64,000 nucleotides of DNA from positions 1-64,000 of the forward strand of contig JAPYNY010000012.1 of the NCBI GenBank assembly GCA_028283145.1, read 5' to 3'. A model generated the notes under the pieces. The model was not told where the DNA came from, searched no databases, and saw nothing but the letters and a program-made list of their open reading frames with translations. Position numbers and translations under genes: made by a program. Below are positions 35,817 through 45,633 of the stretch, one piece after another. Positions within the stretch are counted from its first letter, which is position 1. Each line of letters begins with the position of its first letter. This stretch comes from Candidatus Hopanoidivorans cymbastelae. GTDB taxonomy: Bacteria > Actinomycetota > Acidimicrobiia > Acidimicrobiales > Hopanoidiivorantaceae.

Positions 35817-36554
35817 TCATTTTGACAGCTTCAGGGCTTGCTGCAACTCAACTTTGCCTTCGTATAGAGCTTTACCGACAATGACCCCGCTGAGTGAGAC
35901 GGTATCTGTGGTGGTGGAGTCCAACTTCAAGTCGGCAAGTTGGTGCAGGTGAGCCAAGGTGCCCACCCCGCCTGAAGCAATGACCGGCAGGCCAGTGGTT
36001 TCCAAGGCAGTGCGGTAGAGCAGCAAATTCGGCCCCGATAACATTCCATCTTGAGCTATATCGGTAATGATGACCGCATCCAAAGGCACCTCCTCAAAAT
36101 CCCGCAATAACTGGATGAAACCCACTGCGGTTGTCTGCTGCCAGCCATGAGTTGAGACTTTGCCTGAGCGCACATCAAGCCCCAAAGCTACCGACATCCC
36201 AGCTGCCAACTCAACGACCAAATCTGGATTTTCAATAGCAGCGGTGCCCACCACGACTCGGTCAACGCCGACGTCCGTCAATCTTTGAGCGGCTTGCTTG
36301 GAGCGCACTCCCCCGCCAACTTGGATATAGAGCTTAGTTTGAGCACAAATGGCTTCAATCACAGCTAGGTTTTTTAGCTGCCCAGTTTTGGCTGCGTCCA
36401 AGTCAACTATGTGCAGACAGTCAGCCCCCAACTCTTCAAAAACGACAGCCTGAGCTAGCGGAGAAGGGTTGTAAATGGTTTCCTGCTGGTAGTCGCCCTG
36501 AGCCAGACGCACGCAGCGACCGTCAAGAATGTCAATAGCCGGATAAATATCCAT
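35817..36554 (-). CDS. hisA: ProFAR isomerase (HisA, possibly PriA)
   Basis: Isomerises ProFAR to PRFAR in histidine synthesis. The 245-residue barrel starts [20 protein letters not shown] with the catalytic Asp (AIDI), has VGGGVRS near 78, [21 protein letters not shown] with the second Asp near 170, and IASGGVG. Many actinobacteria use this gene as bifunctional PriA, which also isomerises phosphoribosylanthranilate when trpF is absent. Whether that applies here cannot be judged. It begins 21 bases after the truncated hisH. Confidence 0.94.
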   Translation of the reverse strand: MDIYPAIDILDGRCVRLAQGDYQQETIYNPSPLAQAVVFEELGADCLHIVDLDAAKTGQLKNLAVIEAICAQTKLYIQVGGGVRSKQAAQRLTDVGVDRVVVGTAAIENPDLVVELAAGMSVALGLDVRSGKVSTHGWQQTTAVGFIQLLRDFEEVPLDAVIITDIAQDGMLSGPNLLLYRTALETTGLPVIASGGVGTLAHLHQLADLKLDSTTTDTVSLSGVIVGKALYEGKVELQQALKLSK

Positions 36555-36575
36555 CGTCCAACAAGCGAATCGTGG

Positions 36576-36920
36576 CTAGCGCAGCGATTGGACGAAGTTT
36601 TGCAACAGCAGTTGGCCGTGCGGGCCTGACTTTTCTGGGTGGAACTGGGTGGCCCAGAGGTTGTCTTGCGCCACCGCAGCTGTAATGGCAGTCGGATAGT
36701 AGCAGACGGCAACCCGGTGCGTTTCATCGCTGGGAGCATAGGAGTGTACAAAATACATCCAGGCCCTGTCCAGTCCCTCAAGCATAGGAGTTGGCCGCAC
36801 AACTTCAAGCTGGTTCCACTGCATATGAGGCAACTTGACGCCAGTCGGAAGATTGCTGGAGGATGTCTGGGTGCTGGTTTGGCCGGCAGGTTTGCCCTGG
36901 GTTTCAGAACCCTGGCTCAC
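36576..36920 (-). CDS. hisH: Truncated HisH: C-terminal half of the histidine glutamine amidotransferase
   Basis: Only 114 residues against about 200 in normal HisH. From residue 29 it matches the HisH C-terminal half: LPHMQWNQLEVV (normally PHMGWNQ), YFVHSYA and FHPEKSGPHGQLLLQNF, which holds the catalytic His and Glu. The N-terminal half with the nucleophile elbow (GxCxGMQ) is absent. The first 28 residues are Ser/Thr/Gln-rich and unlike HisH. The GTG at 36920 overlaps the hisB stop (GTGA), so the start looks native and an internal deletion is likely. The protein should lack glutaminase activity. HisF would then need free ammonia or another glutaminase, or the gene is decaying. Confidence 0.85.
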   Translation of the reverse strand: MSQGSETQGKPAGQTSTQTSSSNLPTGVKLPHMQWNQLEVVRPTPMLEGLDRAWMYFVHSYAPSDETHRVAVCYYPTAITAAVAQDNLWATQFHPEKSGPHGQLLLQNFVQSLR

Positions 36921-37522
36921 AAGAGCCCCTTAGTCGAGGGAAGCTGGCTGTCTTCTATCCGCACGGCATCACGCAAAGCTCTGGCAACGCTTTTGAAGGA
37001 TGACTCAATGATGTGGTGCGTATTGCGTCCGCGCACCAGCACGATATGCAAGCAAAGTGCCGCCGAAGTTGCAAAAGCCCGCCAAAACTCCTCCATGAGC
37101 TGCGGGTCAAACGGCGGGTCGCCTAGGATTTTCTCACCTGGAGGGTCAACCTCATAATGTAGAAAAGGGCGACCTGATAAATCCAAGGACACCTCCACCA
37201 GAGCTTCATCCAGCGGTGCCCCAGCATTGCCAAAGCGTCGCACGCCGACCTTTTCCCCCAAGGCCTGGGCCAAGCTCTGCCCTAGCACGATGCCAACATC
37301 TTCCACCGTGTGATGCGCATCTATTTCGGTATCACCCTGGGCCTGAACAGACAAAGTCCAGCCGCAGTGTTTGCCCAGCTGATTGAGCATGTGATCAAAG
37401 AAAGGCAAACCAGTTTCAGCGGCAACTTGCCCCGGGTTGTCCAAGTCAATGGAGACGGCTACTTGAGTTTCCTTGGTAGTGCGTTCAATATCGGCACGAC
37501 GAGAATTTGAGCTAACTGTCAT
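36917..37522 (-). CDS. hisB: Imidazoleglycerol-phosphate dehydratase
   Basis: Mn-dependent dehydration of imidazole glycerol phosphate. The 201-residue protein has the metal-binding histidines in LPFFDHMLNQLGKH and DTEIDAHHTVEDVGI, then the second half-repeat GRNTHHIIESSFKSVARALR. It ends with the typical STKG-type tail. It is monofunctional, with no phosphatase domain, and lies between the hisD-hisC fusion and truncated hisH. Confidence 0.96.
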   Translation of the reverse strand: MTVSSNSRRADIERTTKETQVAVSIDLDNPGQVAAETGLPFFDHMLNQLGKHCGWTLSVQAQGDTEIDAHHTVEDVGIVLGQSLAQALGEKVGVRRFGNAGAPLDEALVEVSLDLSGRPFLHYEVDPPGEKILGDPPFDPQLMEEFWRAFATSAALCLHIVLVRGRNTHHIIESSFKSVARALRDAVRIEDSQLPSTKGLL

Positions 37523-37532
37523 GATTTAATTT

Positions 37533-39935
37533 TTACAGCTGAAGTGCTTCTTCCAGTGCTTTCAGGAATAAGTTGTTCTCCTGCGGGGTGCCTATGGTAA
37601 CCCGCAAACAGCCTTGCAGCCTGGGCCAAGCAGAGCAGTCCCTGACCAGCACTGACCGCTCCAGCAATTTGTCCCAGACTGAATCGGCAGTCTCAGGCTT
37701 GATCAGCACAAAGTTGGCTTCAGAAGGCCAGACTTTTACTCCCATCTGGGCTAGAGTTTCACAGACCCGCTCGCGTTCAGCCACGATAGACCGCACTCGC
37801 TGCTCCATATCGTCTTGAAAATCCAAAGCCAGCTTGCCAATAGTTTGAGTCATCTGGTTCAATCGGTATGGCAGAGCAACTTTTTCCAACTCAGCATTTA
37901 TCCAGCTGGGGGCTATGAGATACCCTAGACGGGCTGCTGCCATCGCCCAGGTCTTGGAGTAGGTGCGGGTTATAGCCATAGGAGCATTTTCACTGAATAG
38001 CTCCAAAGCGCTATGAGGCGAAAATTCCACATAGGCTTCGTCAACTACCAGCAGCGCTCCTGCTATACGTGAAAGCTCCAGCACCCTAGCTGTGACTTCA
38101 ATGGGCTCAGACATACCGGTGGGATTATTGGGAGAGCAGAGAAATATCACGCTGGGGCGTTGTTCCAAGATGAGTTGCTCCACTTGGTCTAGCGCCAAAG
38201 AGAAGTCCTGCCGGCGCTGTCCTTGGATGACAACACATCCCAAGCTTCGGGCAATGTGGTAGTGCAACATGTAGGTGGGCTGGAACACCAACACTTTCCG
38301 TCCCGCGGCGCCATAGCACATCAGCAGAGTCTGGATGACTTCGTTGGAACCATTGGCAACGAAAATTTGAGAGGCTGCCAGCTTGTGAATTCCAGCTAGC
38401 TTTTCGCGAAGACTTTGAGCATCGCGTTCCGGGTAAAGCTGCCAAGCGACCTCTGATGCGGCGCGGGATACAGCTTCCTGAAAGGCTCGGGGCGGCGGAA
38501 ATGGAGACTCGTTAGTGTTGAGTCGCGCGGCGACCTCAACTTGGGGTGAGTGGTAACGTTCCAGCCCCTCAATATAGGAGCGGGGCGATACCATCTCGCC
38601 CAAGACTGGTTGGCTGGTCGCGTCTTGGCCGGCTGGTTGGGTAGATATTTCCCGCGTCAAAACTGCGTCTCTGTGGGCCAATAGACCTTCCTGGTGGGCT
38701 ATGGTAGCCGCGGCGTCTGAAACAGCCGCAAAACCTTCCTCAGAAACAGCAATCGTATGAATAGTTTTTTGGAAATCACTCACCTGCAGACCACTGGCAA
38801 ATCTGGCAGCGCCGCCTGTGGGCAACACGTGAGAAGGCCCGGCTATGTAATCGCCTAGCACGACCGAAGCCAACTGTCCGCAAAAAACCGCCCCGGCATT
38901 TTTTACCTTGGCGGCTAGTTTCGGCGCCTCGGTGCACATCAGCTGAAGATGCTCGGGGGCTATGGCATCAGACAACTCTAGGGCTGCTGGCAAATCCTCC
39001 ACCAGAACGGCAAAGCCCCCGGTTTTCAAGGTGGCCAGGATTTCAGCTTGGCGCGCGCTGGCATTGACTCTGGCTTCCAGTTCCAGGCAAATCTCATCCA
39101 AGACTTTCTCGGAGGCAGAAATCAACACGATACGTCCATCGGGCCCGTGTTCGGATTGGGTCAACAAGTCGGCTGCGGCATACTTTACATTGGTGGTCTC
39201 ATCGGCTATCACCACTACCTCAGATGGGCCGGCATAGGGAGTAGCCACAGCAACTTGCCCGGCAACCTCACGCTGCGCCAGCGAAACGTAGATATTGCCA
39301 GGCCCGGCTATGACATCCACTGGCGACAGGCTTTTTGTTCCATAAGCCATGGCAGCAATAGCGCCTGCTCCGCCCAAAGCATAGACCTCATCTACCTCTG
39401 CTATAGCTGCCGCAGCCAAAGTCACCGGCGGGATTTTCCCGTCTGGGCCAGGTGGTACACACATGACTATGCGTTCCACCCCAGCTACTCGGGCGACAAT
39501 GGCGGTCATCAACACCGTTGACGGATATGAGGCTTTGCCTCCAGGCACATACAGCCCGGCTGCCTGGATTGGCTGAGTGCGTTGGGCAACAGCTATGCCA
39601 GCACGGCTATGTGTGTGGGCGCTGATGAGTTGAGATCGGTGGAAAGCCTCAATCCGTCCAGCTGCCTGACGCAGCGCCTTCAAAATATCAGGCGCCAGCT
39701 GCGTATGGGCCTGGGCTACCTCTTGGGGCGAAACGACAAAGCTGTCCAGCTTGACCTGGTCAAATCGCAGTGCCAGCTCCAGCAAAGCAAGATCGCCTCT
39801 AGCCCTGACGTCAGCAATGATCTCCCTGACGGCTTCAAGTTGGCGGTCTGACTTGGAGTGGTCTTGCGCTGGGGAAGCCAACGGGTAACTTTGGCTGACC
39901 TGGCTGGAGCCCCTGAAATCCAATCTTGTCAGCAT
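37533..39935 (-). CDS. hisDC: Fused histidinol dehydrogenase - histidinol-phosphate aminotransferase
   Basis: One 800-residue chain. The N-terminal 430 residues are HisD: GLYVPGGKASYPSTVLMTAI, VDVIAGPGNIYV, TQSEHGPDGRIVL, APEHLQL (catalytic Glu-His) and SHVLPTGGAARF. A low-complexity linker near residues 430-450 leads to HisC: RLNTNESPFPPP, VANGSNEVIQ, CSPNNPTG, VVDEAYVEF and the PLP lysine in TYSKTWAMAAARLGY. It would do the seventh and the last two steps of histidine synthesis. In most genomes hisD and hisC are separate adjacent genes. The ATG at 39935, one base after the nth stop, is chosen over an upstream TTG. Confidence 0.93.
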   Translation of the reverse strand: MLTRLDFRGSSQVSQSYPLASPAQDHSKSDRQLEAVREIIADVRARGDLALLELALRFDQVKLDSFVVSPQEVAQAHTQLAPDILKALRQAAGRIEAFHRSQLISAHTHSRAGIAVAQRTQPIQAAGLYVPGGKASYPSTVLMTAIVARVAGVERIVMCVPPGPDGKIPPVTLAAAAIAEVDEVYALGGAGAIAAMAYGTKSLSPVDVIAGPGNIYVSLAQREVAGQVAVATPYAGPSEVVVIADETTNVKYAAADLLTQSEHGPDGRIVLISASEKVLDEICLELEARVNASARQAEILATLKTGGFAVLVEDLPAALELSDAIAPEHLQLMCTEAPKLAAKVKNAGAVFCGQLASVVLGDYIAGPSHVLPTGGAARFASGLQVSDFQKTIHTIAVSEEGFAAVSDAAATIAHQEGLLAHRDAVLTREISTQPAGQDATSQPVLGEMVSPRSYIEGLERYHSPQVEVAARLNTNESPFPPPRAFQEAVSRAASEVAWQLYPERDAQSLREKLAGIHKLAASQIFVANGSNEVIQTLLMCYGAAGRKVLVFQPTYMLHYHIARSLGCVVIQGQRRQDFSLALDQVEQLILEQRPSVIFLCSPNNPTGMSEPIEVTARVLELSRIAGALLVVDEAYVEFSPHSALELFSENAPMAITRTYSKTWAMAAARLGYLIAPSWINAELEKVALPYRLNQMTQTIGKLALDFQDDMEQRVRSIVAERERVCETLAQMGVKVWPSEANFVLIKPETADSVWDKLLERSVLVRDCSAWPRLQGCLRVTIGTPQENNLFLKALEEALQL

Positions 39936-39936
39936 G

Positions 39937-40614
39937 TCAGGAAGCAACTTTGGCTACTGGTTTCACAGTCTCAAACTCAAAGGCCGAAGGGCAAAAATCA
40001 ACGCAAAGACAGTCGGAGCAACGCGGCTTGCGGGCACTGCAAACCTGGCGTCCATGATCTATCAGCAACAGGCTGAAGTCGCCACGCAAATCGGCTGGAA
40101 TCATGGGGTTCAAAGCGAACTCAATCTTGACAGGGTCGGTCTCCTCTGTCAAACCCAGACGCCTAGACAGGCGGGTAACGTGCGTATCAACTGGCAAACC
40201 CGGCAAGCCCAAACCAACGCTTCGCACAACGTTGGCGGTCTTGCGCCCCACCCCGGCCAAGCCAGTCAGCTCCTTGTGTGAACTGGGAACTTGGCCGTTG
40301 TGATGTTCCACTAGACGTTGTGACATGGCCAGTAAATTACGGGTCTTAGCTTGATAAAAGCCGGTGGAGTGGATGATGGTTTCTACTTCCACTGGGTCGG
40401 CTTCGGCCAAAGCCGCCGGCGTCGGAAAACGTTTGAACAACTCAGGTGTAACCATATTGACACGTTTGTCGGTGCATTGGGCCGATAAGATTGTGGCAAC
40501 CAACAATTCAAAAGCACTCTTGTGGTCTAGAGCGCACTTGACATCTGGGTATTCCTTTTGCAAACGAGCTAAGGTCTCCCGTGCTCTGCCTTTGGGACTT
40601 CTAGGTTTACCCAT
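39937..40614 (-). CDS. nth: Endonuclease III (base-excision DNA glycosylase/AP lyase)
   Basis: Removes oxidised pyrimidines. The 225-residue protein has the helix-hairpin-helix motif LTGLAGVGRKTANVV near residue 118 (catalytic Lys), DTHVTRLSRRLGL with the catalytic Asp, and the C-terminal [4Fe-4S] loop CSARKPRCSDCLCVDFC. ILSAQCTDKRVNMV is also canonical. It is the first gene of a minus-strand run into the his genes. Confidence 0.95.
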   Translation of the reverse strand: MGKPRSPKGRARETLARLQKEYPDVKCALDHKSAFELLVATILSAQCTDKRVNMVTPELFKRFPTPAALAEADPVEVETIIHSTGFYQAKTRNLLAMSQRLVEHHNGQVPSSHKELTGLAGVGRKTANVVRSVGLGLPGLPVDTHVTRLSRRLGLTEETDPVKIEFALNPMIPADLRGDFSLLLIDHGRQVCSARKPRCSDCLCVDFCPSAFEFETVKPVAKVAS

Positions 40615-40679
40615 AAAATTACCCTACTGAAAACAGCCAAGTCTTTAGATTATGTCACCTCAACAATAGGTTGGAATTG

Positions 40680-41366
40680 ATGCCCATTCAAACAGAACCC
40701 CCAAGTCAAGAAATTGTCATTGCCGCAGACCGAAGAGACGCTTTGCGGGGCGAAGCTCTGGTGCAATTCCTACAGCAGGAGTCGATCGAAGAAGTCTCAC
40801 AAGTTTGGCTTGAAGCAGTGGAGACAGGTGACGACCAGCGACTCAGCGTATTCGGTCTAGCACCCCAACGTGACCTGTGGCAGCTTCGAGTGAATTTGCC
40901 GTGTGAGTTGCCTGAGATCTATTCGCCCGTAGAGGTAAGGCCGTTTCAAGCCAGCGACCAGCAGGCTTTTTTGGAGGTCAACCAGGCTGCATTTGCTTGG
41001 CATCCCGAACAGGGACACCTGGATGCCCAGCAATTTCACACCAGAACACAAGAGGCTTGGTATAACCCAGCGGGCTTTCTGATTTTGGAAATTGGCAACC
41101 AGCTGGCTGGTTTTTGCTGGACCAAAATCCACCGGGACAACGAAACTCCCCTAGGCGAGATCTATGCCATTGCCGTTGCCCCTGATTTCTCAGGACAACG
41201 CCTGGGCGCTCCCCTGACCCATGCAGGCTTGGACTTTTTAGCCAACTCAGGCATCCAAGTCGGGATGTTGTATGTAGAAGCCGATAACGCTCCAGCACAA
41301 AAAATTTATCGCAAGCTTGGCTTTTGGCTGCATCAAGTTAATCGCGCCTATCGAAAGGGGCGTTGA
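40680..41366 (+). CDS. GNAT acetyltransferase resembling mycothiol synthase MshD
   Basis: A 228-residue protein. The C-terminal half is MshD-like: LEVNQAAFAWHPEQGHLDAQ, GFCWTKIHRDNETPLGEIYAI, FSGQRLGAPLTHAGL and MLYVEADNAPAQKIYRKLGF (acetyl-CoA fold). MshD acetylates Cys-GlcN-inositol to finish mycothiol. True MshD has two GNAT domains over about 300 residues; here the N-terminal domain is much reduced. It may be a shortened MshD or a relative with another substrate. AGGTTGGA precedes the ATG at 40680; a TTG three codons earlier is less likely. It is divergent from nth. Confidence 0.75.
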   Translation: MPIQTEPPSQEIVIAADRRDALRGEALVQFLQQESIEEVSQVWLEAVETGDDQRLSVFGLAPQRDLWQLRVNLPCELPEIYSPVEVRPFQASDQQAFLEVNQAAFAWHPEQGHLDAQQFHTRTQEAWYNPAGFLILEIGNQLAGFCWTKIHRDNETPLGEIYAIAVAPDFSGQRLGAPLTHAGLDFLANSGIQVGMLYVEADNAPAQKIYRKLGFWLHQVNRAYRKGR

Positions 41367-41367
41367 G

Positions 41368-41715
41368 GTGGCACGTTTCCGTTTCTTCAATCGCACGCTG
41401 CCCCAGACGCTGCTGGTTGCTACTTACCTGCTCTACATCAATATTGTCTTTGACATCCTGTTTGGCCGCATCAGACACCCGATTTCGGGCATTTTGACCC
41501 TGGCTTTCATAGTGGGCGTCTTGGGTATTGTCAATGAGCGCAGGTTTGGCTATATCACAGCTGTGGTGGCAGCCGGGGTGAACATGCTATGGGAGGCTTT
41601 GCTGGTGATTACCGTGGCTTTCTTGCTGGTTTTGAATTTGATTTTCGCCATAGCTCTGTTTGCCCTGCTGATTCATCCTATGAGCCGGGATTATCAGCGG
41701 ATCTGGTTTCATTGA
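41368..41715 (+). CDS. Small multi-pass membrane protein of unknown function
   Basis: From the GTG at 41368 (AAAGGGG upstream, in the end of the previous gene) it encodes 115 residues with three or four hydrophobic segments. The N-terminus is basic (VARFRFFNRTLPQT), the last residues are polar (RDYQRIWFH). The start overlaps or abuts the mshD-like stop, so the two are translationally coupled. I do not recognise a family. Confidence 0.75.
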   Translation: MARFRFFNRTLPQTLLVATYLLYINIVFDILFGRIRHPISGILTLAFIVGVLGIVNERRFGYITAVVAAGVNMLWEALLVITVAFLLVLNLIFAIALFALLIHPMSRDYQRIWFH

Positions 41716-41722
41716 GCCCATC

Positions 41723-42454
41723 ATGGCAGAGAGTGAATCCCAGGCAAAGCGCACCCGCAATGTGCGCCAGATGTTCAACCAAATAGCGGTTCGTTATGAC
41801 TTGTTGAACACTGTCGTCAGCTTGGGGCTTGATCGAGGCTGGCGTAAAAAAACCGCCAAGGAACTACAACTTGCCCCTGGCGGAGTTGTGTTGGATTTAG
41901 CTTGTGGCACTTCTCCCTTGGCTAAAGACTTGGATGCCGCTGGGCTGGCCACAGTCGGGCTTGACATTTCAGAGCAGATGATGCAGCAATCGCCGTCCGA
42001 GCTTCCCCATGTGCTAGGAGATTGCCTGTCTCTTCCCATCAGGGACAGATCAGTGGAGGGCATAGTTTGTGGATTTGCACTGCGGCACTTCATCTCTGTG
42101 GCGCCGTTGCTGGCCGAAGCCACACGGGTGCTTCAGCCTTACGGACGCATTGCTTTGCTGGAGTTGGACATTCCCCGCTCGCCGTGGCTCAAGTTCGGTC
42201 ACCGCATCTATTGTCATACGTTCATTCCCTTGGCCGGTTGGCTGCTGGCCGAAAAGTCAGCCTACAAGTATTTGGCCGACTCTTTGACTATGCTGCCCCC
42301 GCACGAGCTTCTGGAACGTTGTCTCCAAGAAGCAGGCTTTGGAGATGTGCAGAGATTTTCCCTGAGTTTGGGCATAGCACAGCTGGTAACGGCCACCAAA
42401 CTGAGCACCGCTAGCCCACAACTTGAGGCAGCCAAAGACCAGCCCCCAGCGTAA
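41723..42454 (+). CDS. menG: Demethylmenaquinone methyltransferase
   Basis: SAM-dependent C-methylation of demethylmenaquinone (UbiE/MenG family). The 243-residue protein has VRQMFNQIAVRYDLLNTVVSLGLDRGWRKK split at the N-terminus, the SAM motif LDLACGTSPLAKDL, VGLDISEQMM, DCLSLPIRDRSVEGIVCGFALRHF and LLELDIPRSPWL. All are typical. The menA gene, the previous step in the pathway, is convergent and overlaps its 3' end by 44 bases. Confidence 0.94.
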   Translation: MAESESQAKRTRNVRQMFNQIAVRYDLLNTVVSLGLDRGWRKKTAKELQLAPGGVVLDLACGTSPLAKDLDAAGLATVGLDISEQMMQQSPSELPHVLGDCLSLPIRDRSVEGIVCGFALRHFISVAPLLAEATRVLQPYGRIALLELDIPRSPWLKFGHRIYCHTFIPLAGWLLAEKSAYKYLADSLTMLPPHELLERCLQEAGFGDVQRFSLSLGIAQLVTATKLSTASPQLEAAKDQPPA

Positions 42455-43388
42455 CCCCATAAACCAGCAAGAGTTTGCCCGTTGTGGCCAGCACGCCCAG
42501 CAGCTGCCTAGTGGCTGTCTCTGCCGCAGAATCGTGAGCCTCCAGAATGAACGGAGCTCTCAACGTCACCAATATAGGCTTTACCGCCAGCAAAGGGGCT
42601 GTCAGCCCTAATAGCACCCAAAGTTGATTTACCTCCCCTATGGACAGCGCTACAACTGCCACGCCAGCACCCAGCCAAGCAGCCGGATAAAGCCGCCTAG
42701 CCCAAATTTCTCCAAATCTGTCGGCTATGACTACTGCCAGGGTTTGTTTTTTAACTGCCTTGTCGGATTTCACGTCACGCAAATTGTTGGCTATCAGCAG
42801 CGCACAAGCCACTAAGCCAACTCCTGCTCCGGCAACAATTGCATCTCCAGCAATTTCAGAGGTTTGGAGATAGACAGTTCCAGCTGTGGGAACCAACCCG
42901 AAGAAGATAAAAACAGATACTTCGCCAAGCGCATAGTAGCCGTAGGGACGTGGCCCACCTGTATAGAACCAGGCTGCCGCAATGGCTGCCACCACAACCG
43001 GCAGCACTTCCCAACCTATCCAAAACGACAAAATTATCCCCAAGGCACCAGCAGCCGAAAAGCACAACCAGGTTGCCAGCAGAACTTGGCCGGGCTGGGC
43101 TGTCTCCGAAGCCACTAGGCGCATGGGGCCTTGACGGTTTTGGTCGCTGCCTTTGACGCCATCGCTGTAGTCATTGGCGTAGTTGACCCCAACTTGAAGC
43201 AACAGCGCCAGCAGCAAAGTCAGGCAGAACCTTGAGGCGCTGAGGTCGCCAGTCCAGCTATTGCTGCTGTCCAAATCACCCTCTTGTGAAACAGTCACTG
43301 CCAGCGTCGTGCCCACCAATACCGGTACTACCGAAGCCGTCAAAGTACGCGGCCGTGTTCCAGCCAGCCATTGCTCAAAAGTTGCCAT
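42411..43388 (-). CDS. menA: 1,4-dihydroxy-2-naphthoate polyprenyltransferase
   Basis: Prenylates dihydroxynaphthoate to give demethylmenaquinone. The 325-residue UbiA-family membrane protein has [19 protein letters not shown] at the N-terminus, the first Asp-rich motif [26 protein letters not shown]-like sequence, and the second motif [17 protein letters not shown]. It has about eight membrane segments. Together with menG it supports menaquinone as the respiratory quinone. Confidence 0.94.
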   Translation of the reverse strand: MATFEQWLAGTRPRTLTASVVPVLVGTTLAVTVSQEGDLDSSNSWTGDLSASRFCLTLLLALLLQVGVNYANDYSDGVKGSDQNRQGPMRLVASETAQPGQVLLATWLCFSAAGALGIILSFWIGWEVLPVVVAAIAAAWFYTGGPRPYGYYALGEVSVFIFFGLVPTAGTVYLQTSEIAGDAIVAGAGVGLVACALLIANNLRDVKSDKAVKKQTLAVVIADRFGEIWARRLYPAAWLGAGVAVVALSIGEVNQLWVLLGLTAPLLAVKPILVTLRAPFILEAHDSAAETATRQLLGVLATTGKLLLVYGVTLGAGLWLPQVVG

Positions 43389-43416
43389 ATCAAATAAAGC
43401 TATACGCTTTGAAATA

Positions 43417-45633
43417 GTGAACCAACTATCTGAAGAACTAAGTCCCTATCTGCGCCAACACGCCGACAACCCGGTCGACTGGTTTCCTTGGGGAGAATCA
43501 GCTTTCCAAGCTGCCAAAGATCTGAACAAGCCAATTTTGCTTTCGGTGGGCTATTCAGCCTGCCACTGGTGTCACGTAATGGCACATGAATCCTTTGAGG
43601 ATGAAGCCACAGCTGCCGTGATGAACGAGCTTTTTGTGAATGTGAAGGTCGACCGTGAAGAACGCCCCGACGTGGATGCCATCTACATGGCCGCCGTTAC
43701 AGCCATGACTGGACACGGCGGTTGGCCCATGACAGTTTTTCTGACTCCAGATGGCGCTCCTTTTTTTGCCGGTACTTATTTTCCGCCCAAAGCCCAGGGC
43801 AATCGTCCCTCCTTCAAGGACGTCATGGAGCAAGTCAATCGGGTTTGGCATGAGCGACAAGCCGATGTGCTGACGCAATCAAAACAAATTGTGGCCGCGC
43901 TGAAGTCCTCCATCGAGCTGACATCTGAAGCTGCGCCGAGCAGTCCTCATCTGGGCTACCCTGCCAAGCAGGCCCTGTTGGATCAAGCTGTGTCCTCACT
44001 TAAAGCTCGCTATGACCCGGCTTGGGGCGGCTTTGGCATGGCACCCAAGTTTCCCCAGACGATGAACTTGGAATTGCTGCTGCGTCAGTATTGGCACCTT
44101 GGCGATACCGACTTGTTGCACATGGTGGAGAATTCCTTTGATTGCATGTCTTCGGGTGGGATTTACGACCATCTGGGGGGTGGCTTTGCCCGTTATAGTG
44201 TCGACCGCCAATGGTTGGTGCCGCATTTTGAGAAGATGCTCTACGACAACGCCCTGCTGGCGCGGCTGGCTTTGCACTTGTGGCAGATAACCCACAAGCC
44301 ACGTTACCTCCAAGTGCTGGAAGAAACAATTAGCTATGTGCTGAGCGAACTGCACCATCCGGCTGGCGGCTTTTATAGTGCCCAAGATGCCGATTCGGAA
44401 GGCGAAGAAGGCAAGTACTATGTTTGGTCGGCATCGGAATTCACGCACCTTGCTACTGCTGCTTTAGGCGGCGGAAGTCAGGGGCTGGACGGCGAAGGTC
44501 AGAAACTGATTTTGCCGGCCGGCTCGCAAGCCGCCAACTCTCAGGACAGCTTGGCTCACGACTTGGCAGTTGCCACACGGTGGTATGGGGTAACCGAGGA
44601 GGGCAACTTTGAGAGCCACAACATTTTGTGGCGTCCACAGCGGGGCGACCTGCTGCGACCAGAAAAAATTGAAACCGTCAGACAGGCCCTGTTGGAAGCC
44701 AGAAGCCAACGTGTACCACCCGGACTGGATGACAAAGTGCTGACCGAGTGGAACGCCTTGATGCTGTCGACTCTGGCTGAAGCAGCTGCTGCCACGCAAA
44801 ACCAGAGCTGGCTAGCCGCAGCAGTTGCCAACGCGGAATTCTTGTGTGACAACTTGAAAGACCCGCAGGGAAGATGGCTGCGAGTGTGGCAGGACAGCCA
44901 AAACAGCGCGCATTCCCCAAGCGGTGCCGGAGCTGCCCACAGCACTAGGGCTGCCGGCGGTACTGAGACTTCCGCAGGCGCTGCGAATTTTGGCCGCGCC
45001 GGCCGCGCCAGATATTTGGCTTATGCCGCTGACTATGCCGCGCTGCTGGATGCTTTCACGCGTGTCTATGAAGCTACTGGCCGAAAAAAGTGGCTGACTG
45101 AAGCTTGTCTGGTGGCCGACCAGATGTTGGATTTGTTCTGGGATTCTGCAGATGGGAGCCTTTTCACTGTTGGCTCAGACGCTGAACAACTGATTGTCCG
45201 TGCCAAAGACTTCATGGACAACTCACAGCCGTCAGCCAACAGCGCAGCCTGTTTCGGGCTACTGAGGCTAGGCTCGCTGACCAGCAATGAAAACTATCGG
45301 CAAAAGGCAGCCAGGATTCTGGAAAACAGCTTGGAGACAGCCGAAAAAGCTCCCTCGGCTTTCGGACATCTGCTTGGGGCATTGGATTTCAGTTTGCAAA
45401 CGACGCAGGAAATAGTTATTTCAGGTGACCTCCCCGACCTAGTCAACACTATCCAACAGCGCTACCTGCCAAACAGCGTCCTCAGTTGGGGCGAGCCAAC
45501 AAGTTTTGCCCTCTGGGAGGGGCGTCAAGACACTGCCGCGGCCTATGTCTGTTCTTTTGGAGTTTGCCAGGCTCCAGCCACAACTGCGGCCGAACTGGAA
45601 GCAGCCTTGGAAGCAGCCTTAACTGCCAGCTAG
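43417..45633 (+). CDS. YyaL/SSP411-family protein with N-terminal thioredoxin-like domain
   Basis: About 738 residues. The N-terminal DUF255 thioredoxin-fold domain has [21 protein letters not shown] and [16 protein letters not shown] (CxxC-type CHWC), [14 protein letters not shown] and [13 protein letters not shown]. The long C-terminal part is an alpha/alpha-barrel glycosidase-like domain ([34 protein letters not shown]). The biochemical role is not established. The frame extends upstream over the menA start. I chose the GTG at 43417 where the conserved sequence begins; it has no ribosome-binding site, so a leaderless start is possible. The 3' end overlaps the UGSC gene by 15 bases. Confidence 0.9.
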   Translation: MNQLSEELSPYLRQHADNPVDWFPWGESAFQAAKDLNKPILLSVGYSACHWCHVMAHESFEDEATAAVMNELFVNVKVDREERPDVDAIYMAAVTAMTGHGGWPMTVFLTPDGAPFFAGTYFPPKAQGNRPSFKDVMEQVNRVWHERQADVLTQSKQIVAALKSSIELTSEAAPSSPHLGYPAKQALLDQAVSSLKARYDPAWGGFGMAPKFPQTMNLELLLRQYWHLGDTDLLHMVENSFDCMSSGGIYDHLGGGFARYSVDRQWLVPHFEKMLYDNALLARLALHLWQITHKPRYLQVLEETISYVLSELHHPAGGFYSAQDADSEGEEGKYYVWSASEFTHLATAALGGGSQGLDGEGQKLILPAGSQAANSQDSLAHDLAVATRWYGVTEEGNFESHNILWRPQRGDLLRPEKIETVRQALLEARSQRVPPGLDDKVLTEWNALMLSTLAEAAAATQNQSWLAAAVANAEFLCDNLKDPQGRWLRVWQDSQNSAHSPSGAGAAHSTRAAGGTETSAGAANFGRAGRARYLAYAADYAALLDAFTRVYEATGRKKWLTEACLVADQMLDLFWDSADGSLFTVGSDAEQLIVRAKDFMDNSQPSANSAACFGLLRLGSLTSNENYRQKAARILENSLETAEKAPSAFGHLLGALDFSLQTTQEIVISGDLPDLVNTIQQRYLPNSVLSWGEPTSFALWEGRQDTAAAYVCSFGVCQAPATTAAELEAALEAALTAS

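Noticed and set aside
36917-37522. Possible missing HisH N-terminus hidden in another frame of hisB
   Set aside because: No HisH-like sequence (GxCxGMQ or the N-terminal strand) is visible in the alternative frames of hisB.
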